NCBI RefSeq assembly: GCF_900141715.1
Contig: NZ_FQYK01000006.1
Location: 62,001 to 126,000 of the forward strand
Origin: Algibacter luteus
Lineage (GTDB): Bacteria > Bacteroidota > Bacteroidia > Flavobacteriales > Flavobacteriaceae
Reading direction: 5' to 3'
DNA length: 64,000 nucleotides
Position 1 is the first letter of the stretch; each line of letters begins with the position of its first letter. Positions 55,573 to 62,064 of this stretch are shown in pieces. The notes beneath the pieces are model-generated. The model saw nothing but the letters and a program-made list of their open reading frames with translations, ran no database searches and was not told the origin of the DNA. Both the position numbers and the translations under genes were made by a program.

Positions 55573-56595
55573 ATGGCAAAAATTAAATTAGAATACATTT
55601 GGTTAGACGGGTATTTCCCAACTCAAAATTTGAGAAGTAAAACTAAAGTAGAAGAGCATGAAAACTTTAAAGGAACTATTGAAGAATTAGACAATTGGTC
55701 TTTTGACGGATCTTCAACTAGACAAGCGGAGGGCGGATCTTCTGATTGTATCCTTAAACCAGTTGCTATTTTTCCAGATCCAGAGCGCGTTAACGGTTAT
55801 TTAGTTATGACTGAAGTTTTAAATGCTGATGGAACACCTCACGTATCAAACGGAAGAGCAACTATTGATGATGATGATAATGATTTCTGGTTTGGTTTTG
55901 AGCAAGAATATTTCATAATGGATACTGCTACTCAATTACCATTAGGTTTCCCTGTAGGAGGATATCCTGCGCCACAAGGAATGTACTACTGTTCTGTTGG
56001 TGGTAAAAACACACATGGTAGAGATTTAGTTGAAGAGCACGCTGATCTATGTATTGCTGCTGGATTAAACTTTGAAGGTATTAACCAGGAGGTTGCTTGT
56101 GGACAATGGGAATTCCAACTATTCGCAAAAGGTGCTAAATTAGCTGGTGACGAAATGTGGGTTGCTAGATATTTATTAGATAGATTGACTGAAAAATATG
56201 GATACTACATTGATTACCATCCAAAACCACTTGGAAAAGATATGGATTGGAATGGTTCTGGTATGCACGCTAACTTCTCTAACACGACTTTAAGAACTTG
56301 TGGTTCTAAAGAAGTTTACGAGAAAATATGTGAAGCTTTCCGCCCTGTAGTGAAAGAACACATTGCTGTTTATGGTGAGTTTAACGATCAACGTTTAACT
56401 GGTTTACACGAAACAGCTGCTATTACTGATTTCTCTTATGGAGTATCTGACCGTGGAGCTTCAATAAGAATTCCAATTATTACAGTAGAAAAAGGATGGA
56501 AAGGCTGGTTAGAAGACAGAAGACCTGCTTCTAATGGTGACCCTTATAAAATTGCAGGACGTATTATTAAAACTGTTAAATCTGCAAAAGTTTAA
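55573..56595 (+). CDS. glnII: Type II (eukaryotic-like) glutamine synthetase
   Basis: A 340-residue protein. LEYIWLDG near the N-terminus is the GSII signature, followed by NWSFDGSSTRQAEGGSSDC, DFWFGFEQEYFIMD and the ATP/glutamate site DWNGSGMHANFSN. GSII is short and widespread in eukaryotes and some bacteria. The neighbour, divergently transcribed, is GSIII. Both make glutamine from ammonia, so they are probably regulated differently. A very strong terminator follows. Confidence 0.95.
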   Translation: MAKIKLEYIWLDGYFPTQNLRSKTKVEEHENFKGTIEELDNWSFDGSSTRQAEGGSSDCILKPVAIFPDPERVNGYLVMTEVLNADGTPHVSNGRATIDDDDNDFWFGFEQEYFIMDTATQLPLGFPVGGYPAPQGMYYCSVGGKNTHGRDLVEEHADLCIAAGLNFEGINQEVACGQWEFQLFAKGAKLAGDEMWVARYLLDRLTEKYGYYIDYHPKPLGKDMDWNGSGMHANFSNTTLRTCGSKEVYEKICEAFRPVVKEHIAVYGEFNDQRLTGLHETAAITDFSYGVSDRGASIRIPIITVEKGWKGWLEDRRPASNGDPYKIAGRIIKTVKSAKV

Positions 56596-56613
56596 TAATA
56601 TTAGTTTTGTTCA

Positions 56614-56650
56614 TAAAAAAAAGCGCTTACAGTTGTAAGCGCTTTTTTTT
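56614..56650 (+). terminator. Strong intrinsic terminator after the GSII gene
   Basis: A perfect stem of AAGCGCTTAC and GTAAGCGCTT around an AGTT loop, with an A-run before and eight Ts after, about 20 nt after the stop codon. Confidence 0.93.
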
Positions 56651-56746
56651 TATAAATAACTTTAAGAGGGTCTTTAATTGAATTTGTATTTAAAACACCT
56701 AACTTAGTGATTCACAAATACATTAAACTAACTAACCTCTAATGTT

Positions 56747-57898
56747 ATGAAACTATTTCAATATCTTTTTATAGCACTCTTATTAATGGGGTGCGAAACT
56801 AAAATACCCACAAAAAATACATCATCTGAAGATTTAAAAAATTGGGCATTTCCGTATTTTGAAAAAGTTGATAGCTTAAACCCTATTTTAAGTCCAACCT
56901 CGGATTTAAAATTTATAGACCCTATTACAAACAATACGGTAAATTGGGAAGAACGCAATGTGCTTAACCCAACAGCAATTGTAAAAGACAATAAAGTTTA
57001 TTTATTATACAGAGCACAAGACTCTTTGGGAACTTCCCGAATTGGTATGGCTATAAGTGAAGACGGTTTGCATTTCGATAAAATGCCAGAACCTATTTTC
57101 TATCCTGATACCGATGCTATGAAAATTTACGAATGGAACTATAAAAAAGATTCGACTGCGAAAACAAATTCTGAAGACTGTTATTTCTGTTATTTTGATG
57201 GTGTGGAAGACCCTAGAATTATAGAGAGTGATACTGGAGAATATTTTATGACCTACACATCTTACGATGGAAAAACGGCTCGCTTGAGTATCGCATCATC
57301 AAAAGATTTAGCAACTTGGATAAAACACGGATTGATTTTAAAAAATGAAAAATATAAAGATTTATGGTCTAAAGCTGGAGCCATAGTAAGTGAATTACTA
57401 GGCAATAAAATGGTTGCAAAAAAAATTGATGGCAAATACTGGATGTATTTTGGCGATACTAATATTTTTATGGCATATTCTGAAGACCTTATAAATTGGG
57501 AAGTCGCTGAAAACTCGGAATCTAAAAAAATGATTTCTGTGTTACATCCAAGAATGGGTTATTTTGATAGCAGATTAGTTGAACCTGGACCTTATGCGTT
57601 AATTACAGACGATGGCATTCTGTTAATTTATAATGGTAGTAATGCCGAAAATTTTAACGATACGAGTTTACCGAAATTTACTTATGCTGCAGGACAAGCC
57701 TTGTTTGATAAAAACGCACCTTTTAAACTAATTGATAGAACGGATAAGCATTTTATTCACCCAGATAAAGATTATGAAAAAGTGGGTGAAGTGAATGAAG
57801 TATGTTTCGTTGAAGGTTTAGTTTATTTTAATAACCAATGGTTTTTATATTATGGTACTGCAGATTCTAAAATTGCAGTTGCCGTATATAAAGATTAA
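56747..57898 (+). CDS. GH130-family lipoprotein (glycoside phosphorylase/hydrolase-like)
   Basis: A 383-residue protein with a lipoprotein signal (LLLMGC, Cys16). The five-bladed propeller fold of GH130 is suggested by ERNVLNPTAIVKDNKVYLLYRAQD, GVEDPRIIESDTGEYFMTYTSYDG with the catalytic-type Asp in EDPRI, DTNIFMAYSEDLINWE, and LIYNGSN. GH130 enzymes attack beta-mannosidic linkages by phosphorolysis or hydrolysis. The lipidated form suggests action in the periplasm or on the surface. The exact substrate is not readable. Confidence 0.85.
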   Translation: MKLFQYLFIALLLMGCETKIPTKNTSSEDLKNWAFPYFEKVDSLNPILSPTSDLKFIDPITNNTVNWEERNVLNPTAIVKDNKVYLLYRAQDSLGTSRIGMAISEDGLHFDKMPEPIFYPDTDAMKIYEWNYKKDSTAKTNSEDCYFCYFDGVEDPRIIESDTGEYFMTYTSYDGKTARLSIASSKDLATWIKHGLILKNEKYKDLWSKAGAIVSELLGNKMVAKKIDGKYWMYFGDTNIFMAYSEDLINWEVAENSESKKMISVLHPRMGYFDSRLVEPGPYALITDDGILLIYNGSNAENFNDTSLPKFTYAAGQALFDKNAPFKLIDRTDKHFIHPDKDYEKVGEVNEVCFVEGLVYFNNQWFLYYGTADSKIAVAVYKD

Positions 57899-57903
57899 AA
57901 ATT

Positions 57904-58854
57904 TTAAAATTTGCCTTTGGTAAATACTAAAAACATAAAAACACCATAACAAATTACCAGAAAGAATCCTTCGAGTCGTCCTATTTGTAATCGTTTGGGT
58001 AAAAATATTAATGGAATTAAAACTGCCGAAAAACCAAGCATCCAAAAAATATCGCTTGAAAGAATTTGTGGTTCTGTTACTGGAATTGGCTTAACTAAGG
58101 CTGTTAATCCTAAAACGGAACCTATATTAAATATATTTGAGCCAATTAAATTTCCTAAAGAAATAGCTTTCTCCTTTTTAGCTGCGGCTATTACCGATGC
58201 TGCTAATTCTGGAACACTGGTGCCAATTGCAATTAAAGAAACGCCTATTACGGCTTCACTTACTCCTACAGAACGCGCGATTTCTTTAGAACCTTCTACC
58301 AACCATTCGCTACCAAAATATAACGCCACCGCACCAATTAATAACCATAGTGCAATTTTAAAATTTGATATAGTAGAAAGTGCTTCGTCAACTTCTTCTA
58401 CAACCAAATCCTTTTTTGCACTTTTAATAAGAATGACTAAAAATAAAAGAAGGCCGATGAAAAGTATAGCTCCTTCTAATGCCGATAGCAGGTTGTCGTT
58501 TTTTAAAAAATAATAAAGTACTATTGAAAAAACCATCATTACTGGCCAATTAAGCTTGTAAAACGATTTATCGACAGCTATAGCACCTACCAAAGCAGTA
58601 ATTCCCAGAACTAAACCGATATTAGCAATATTTGATCCTACAACATTATTTATGGCTATTGCAGGTGAACCTGAAAGTGCTGCTTGTAAACTAACTAATA
58701 ACTCGGGTGCAGACGTGGCAAAAGATACCACCGTCATACCAATAACCATTCTAGAGATATTAAATTTAAATGATAATGCTACCGAAGATCTAACAAGATA
58801 CTCTCCTCCTACGACTAACAAAATAAAACCAAGGATTACCCAAAGGATACTCAT
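57904..58854 (-). CDS. Calcium/sodium antiporter (CaCA family, YrbG-like)
   Basis: A 316-residue protein with about ten membrane segments in two homologous halves. Both alpha-repeats are visible: SFATSAPELLVSLQAA with NNVVGSNIANIGLVLG, and AIGTSVPELAASVIAA with GNLIGSNIFNIGSVLG. The GxSxPE and GSN motifs form the ion path of sodium/calcium exchangers. It is a single minus-strand gene that converges with the GH130 gene (5 nt apart). Confidence 0.94.
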   Translation of the reverse strand: MSILWVILGFILLVVGGEYLVRSSVALSFKFNISRMVIGMTVVSFATSAPELLVSLQAALSGSPAIAINNVVGSNIANIGLVLGITALVGAIAVDKSFYKLNWPVMMVFSIVLYYFLKNDNLLSALEGAILFIGLLLFLVILIKSAKKDLVVEEVDEALSTISNFKIALWLLIGAVALYFGSEWLVEGSKEIARSVGVSEAVIGVSLIAIGTSVPELAASVIAAAKKEKAISLGNLIGSNIFNIGSVLGLTALVKPIPVTEPQILSSDIFWMLGFSAVLIPLIFLPKRLQIGRLEGFFLVICYGVFMFLVFTKGKF

Positions 58855-59001
58855 AAATAAAATTTTTGCGAAGATAATACAAGAATTTACGAATTACGAT
58901 TTTTGAATTATGATTTTCAAATTGGAGTTGAAAACTTAAAATTTAGTTAAATAACTACTAACATAGTTGTATAACTATAAAAATAGTTATAGGTTTGTAA
59001 T

Positions 59002-59110
59002 GCGTTAGGGATTGCAGTGCTTAGCTTTTGGCGAGGCGAGCATCGAGCCAAAACTAGTAGCGAAAAGCCCGACCATTGTGGTAACCTGCCTGCCGGCAGG
59101 CAGGCGCCCA
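59002..59110 (+). repeat. Dispersed flavobacterial intergenic repeat, copy 2
   Basis: GCGTTAGGGATTG, then a middle hairpin TTTTGGC (59026-59032) with GCCAAAA (59047-59053), AAAAGCCCGACC, TTGTGGTAACCTGCCTGCC and a 20-bp perfect palindrome CCTGCCTGCCGGCAGGCAGG (59085-59104), ending GCGCCCAAATT. The same blocks occur in the same order at 19791-19896. It lies in the 308-bp gap before the BlaI gene, which holds no other gene. Confidence 0.8.
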
Positions 59111-59161
59111 AATTAAAACACATAAGTTTACGCTTGTACCGACTTAAAAACACATGAATTA

Positions 59162-59521
59162 ATGGAAAAATTAACCAATAAGGAAGAGGAAATTATGCAC
59201 ATTTTATGGAAGTTAGAAAAGGCTTTTGTAAAAGATGTACTTGCAGAAATAAAAGATGACAAACCACATTATAACACGCTTTCTACAATTATTAGAAATT
59301 TAGAAGACAAAGGTTATGTGGCTTACAACGCTTATGGTAAAACACACCAGTACTACCCTATTGTGAAAAAAGAGGATTATAGAAAACGATTTATGAACAT
59401 GGCCATAGATAATTATTTTAATAATTCGTATAAAAATGTGGTGTCGTTTTTTGCTAAGGAAGAAAAAATAAGTGTTGAGGACTTAAAGGAGATTATTAAA
59501 CTAATTGAAAAAGAAGCCTAA
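59162..59521 (+). CDS. BlaI/MecI/CopY-family transcriptional repressor
   Basis: A 119-residue winged-helix protein: LTNKEEEIMHILWKLEKAFVKDVLAEI, then YNTLSTIIRNLEDKGYVAYNAYGKTHQYYPIV, the typical BlaI DNA-binding helix and wing (excerpts). It lies 2 nt before the M56 gene, the classic arrangement of a repressor cleaved or relieved by a membrane metallopeptidase. Its target operator is not obvious in the upstream gap. Confidence 0.92.
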   Translation: MEKLTNKEEEIMHILWKLEKAFVKDVLAEIKDDKPHYNTLSTIIRNLEDKGYVAYNAYGKTHQYYPIVKKEDYRKRFMNMAIDNYFNNSYKNVVSFFAKEEKISVEDLKEIIKLIEKEA

Positions 59522-59523
59522 TC

Positions 59524-61314
59524 ATGGAACATATTATTAAAGCCAGTGCCATTATAACTATATTATACTTGTTTTATAAACTACTGTTACAGCGAGAAAC
59601 ATTCTTTAAGTCTAACCGATGGTTTTTGTTAATAGGACTGTTAGTTGCTTTAACTTTACCTTTGATTGTTATTCCGGTATACGTTGAGTATACACCTGTT
59701 AATGTAACCAATTACGCTTTTATTGATGTTACGCCTGCCGCGACAGATTCGGGATTGAGCTTACTAGATTATACCATATTTGCCTATGTATTGGGGATGG
59801 TCTTGTTTTTTACGCGATTCTTAATTCAAATGTCTTCTTTAGCACGAGTTATAGCAGGAAATGACAAAGAGAAAATTGGCGAATACACTTTTGTGAAAAC
59901 AGCTGAGGACGTGTCTCCCTTCTCATTCTTTAATTGGATTGTTTACAATCCAGATCAATTTGATCAAGCAGAGTTAAATCAGATAATAGCACACGAAAAG
60001 GTTCATGCAAAACAATACCACAGTATTGATATTTTACTTACACATTTGGCATGTATTGCGCTTTGGTTTAATCCGTTTATATGGCTTTATACTAAAGATT
60101 TAAAACAAAATTTAGAGTTTTTAGCTGATCATGATACCGTTAATACTGCGGTATGCAAAAAAACGTATCAATATACCTTGCTTAAAACGAGTGTGCCAAC
60201 TCATCAATTGGCCTTAAGCAATAATTTCTATAATTCATTAATCAAAAAACGAATCGTTATGTTACAAAAAACAAAATCAAAAAACATTAAAAAAATTAAG
60301 TATGCCCTTGTTGTTCCTTTAATAGCTCTATTTCTTATGAGTTTTAATATGAAGGAAATTTATATTGAAAAGACAGAACCTGTTGTGAATATGATGCCCA
60401 ATACGATTCTAGGTAATTTAGAACCGTTTGAAACTTCAACTGCGCTTGGAAACGAAATGGTAACCGTTAAGCCATCCGTTATTAGCAATGGTATAGATGC
60501 ACGAAAAGAATTAGAAGTATTTATTATTACAAAAACCACAACCGATGCCGAATTAGATAAAATAGCGAAAACCGCCAAATCAAAAGGCGTTACATTAAAG
60601 TTTAAAGGTGTGAGTCGTAATGCAGAAGGTGAAATAACTGCCATTAAAATTGAAGCTTCTGGAAAAGACTCGAACGCCAATTTTAACTTAAACTCTGATG
60701 AAGCCATTGCACCTATTAAAATAGCTTTTGGTAAAAACGGGAAAAACATTTCTATTGGCAATGCAGATATTAAAAAAGAAATAATCTCTTATGTTATAAA
60801 AGATGGCGATACTGTTAGTCACAAAATTCGTAAAACAGGAAGTGGCACTAATGCTATTTTTATTTCTGATGAGGACGAAGTTTATGAATTAAATAATAAT
60901 TCTATTCATTTTATAACTAAAGATAAGGGAGAAAACACCTTTAAAAAACGCATTAAGGTTGTTGAAATTAACGAAAACAGTGATAAAGACGATATTATTG
61001 AAGTGATGGTAGATAATGACGACATCAATAAAGAAGAAGACATTATTATTGTTAAAGGCAATGAATCAAACGGGAAATCTTATAAAATAAAAACATTAGG
61101 AAAAGGTGAAGGTAAAAACAAGTTTGTTTTAAAAACTGAAGATGGTGAAGAACCTTTATACATTATTGATGGTAAAGTTGTAGATTCAAAAACGTTTAAA
61201 GCATTAGATAATGATGATATTAAAACTATAAACGTGATTAAAGGAGATTCCGCCATTAAAAAACATGGTAAACCGGCTGAACATGGTGTTGTTGAAATTA
61301 CTACCAAAAAATAA
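59524..61314 (+). CDS. BlaR1-like M56 metallopeptidase with TonB-plug-like C-terminal tail
   Basis: A 596-residue protein. Four membrane helices surround the cytoplasmic zinc protease, whose site is HEKVH (His157, Glu158, His161) in IIAHEKVHAKQYHSIDIL. A fourth helix lies near 260. A long extracytoplasmic region of beta strands follows. The last 55 residues (EEPLYIIDGKVVDSKTFKALD through IKTINVIKGDSAIKKHGKPAEHGVVEITTKK; excerpts) match the plug-domain sequence of TonB-dependent receptors. It probably senses an outside signal and relieves the BlaI repressor. A terminator follows. Confidence 0.9.
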   Translation: MEHIIKASAIITILYLFYKLLLQRETFFKSNRWFLLIGLLVALTLPLIVIPVYVEYTPVNVTNYAFIDVTPAATDSGLSLLDYTIFAYVLGMVLFFTRFLIQMSSLARVIAGNDKEKIGEYTFVKTAEDVSPFSFFNWIVYNPDQFDQAELNQIIAHEKVHAKQYHSIDILLTHLACIALWFNPFIWLYTKDLKQNLEFLADHDTVNTAVCKKTYQYTLLKTSVPTHQLALSNNFYNSLIKKRIVMLQKTKSKNIKKIKYALVVPLIALFLMSFNMKEIYIEKTEPVVNMMPNTILGNLEPFETSTALGNEMVTVKPSVISNGIDARKELEVFIITKTTTDAELDKIAKTAKSKGVTLKFKGVSRNAEGEITAIKIEASGKDSNANFNLNSDEAIAPIKIAFGKNGKNISIGNADIKKEIISYVIKDGDTVSHKIRKTGSGTNAIFISDEDEVYELNNNSIHFITKDKGENTFKKRIKVVEINENSDKDDIIEVMVDNDDINKEEDIIIVKGNESNGKSYKIKTLGKGEGKNKFVLKTEDGEEPLYIIDGKVVDSKTFKALDNDDIKTINVIKGDSAIKKHGKPAEHGVVEITTKK

Positions 61315-61338
61315 AAGCATCATTTTAGTTTAAAATTC

Positions 61339-61366
61339 AAAGGCACTCCTACGAGTGTCTTTTTTT
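61339..61366 (+). terminator. Intrinsic terminator after the M56 gene
   Basis: AAAGGCACTC pairs with GAGTGTCTTT (one G-T pair) around a CTAC loop, then TTTTT, about 25 nt after the stop codon. Confidence 0.8.
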
Positions 61367-61369
61367 GTT

Positions 61370-61688
61370 TTAAATATCCTAAAAAAAGATGAATTCATTA
61401 AAATATTGAATTTTTATAACAAAAAGCCCCTAGGGTTTTAAAAAACAGAACAAAACACCTCTATATTTATAACATAATTTTACTTTTTTAATATAATTTA
61501 TTACTAATTGAAACTTAGATAAAGGTAGTCACTACAATATTAAAACTAATTTCATTTTATTAATTACAAATCTATATCCAAATTCATCGATTTTTGCTTA
61601 AACGTTTGGTAGACATATCTTGAAATCTATATCTTCAAAAAACATTCAAAAAAATAATCTAATTAATAATCTTCTAAATTTTAAAACT
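61370..61688. other. Intergenic region, no gene seen
   Basis: About 320 bp of very AT-rich DNA after the M56 terminator. No reading frame of note, no strong hairpin and no clear promoter match were seen before the small frame at 61689. Confidence 0.5.
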
Positions 61689-61748
61689 ATGATTGCACTT
61701 GCCAAAATTATCATTAGTGTGATATTATTTCTAATCGCACTTATTTAA
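61689..61748 (+). CDS. Possible 19-residue hydrophobic peptide
   Basis: ATG-started frame of 19 codons, MIALAKIIISVILFLIALI, an almost pure membrane helix. Such tiny hydrophobic frames can be real membrane micropeptides or toxin-like peptides, but in AT-rich DNA they also arise by chance. No promoter or antisense RNA candidate is obvious. Confidence 0.25.
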   Translation: MIALAKIIISVILFLIALI

Positions 61749-61786
61749 TCAAAATGCTGTAAAACTTAGTCTAGAATAAGTTTTAC

Positions 61787-61794
61787 TATTTTTG
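61787..61794 (+). promoter_or_regulatory. Promoter -7 box TATTTTTG for the 50-residue protein gene
   Basis: A perfect TAnnTTTG match ending 19 nt before a GTG start at 61814. Confidence 0.5.
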
Positions 61795-61813
61795 CATTAA
61801 AACAGACAGCAAC

Positions 61814-61966
61814 GTGAAAAAGCAAGTTTTTAAAATATTAGCAAAGGTTAACAAACTCATCTTACCGAGTTATTCCAAAAAACAATTAGATTTAGCTAAA
61901 GCCACTAAAATACAAATGGCAATTATAGGCTGGAGATGGTTTGTAACCAGAAATGCATTAAATTGA
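61814..61966 (+). CDS. Conserved-looking 50-residue protein, GTG start
   Basis: From GTG at 61814 to TGA at 61964-61966 the frame reads MKKQVFKILAKVNKLILPSY, then SKKQLDLAKATKIQMAIIGWRW and FVTRNALN. It is basic and amphipathic. A perfect promoter box precedes it at the right distance, and the sequence reads as a structured small protein. I associate similar short flavobacterial proteins with no established role. It is too short for standard ORF thresholds and easily missed because of the GTG start. Confidence 0.6.
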   Translation: MKKQVFKILAKVNKLILPSYSKKQLDLAKATKIQMAIIGWRWFVTRNALN

Positions 61967-62019
61967 TAGGTAAAATTTGCATTTTGGCTTAAATTTTGTT
62001 TTTTAAATGATTGGTATAT

Positions 62020-62027
62020 TACATTTG
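62020..62027 (+). promoter_or_regulatory. Promoter -7 box TACATTTG for the repeat-protein gene
   Basis: A perfect TAnnTTTG match 38 nt before the ATG at 62065. A TTG at 61996-61998 lies 21 nt upstream. Confidence 0.5.
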
Positions 62028-62064
62028 TACAATAATTAAAAAAAGCCCCACAAATCGAACACTC

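Noticed and set aside
58947-59153. Small minus-strand ORF with LPAGRLPQ-type protein sequence
   Set aside because: It is simply the translation of the dispersed repeat copy 2; the same amino acid string appears in the false MnmD extension over copy 1.
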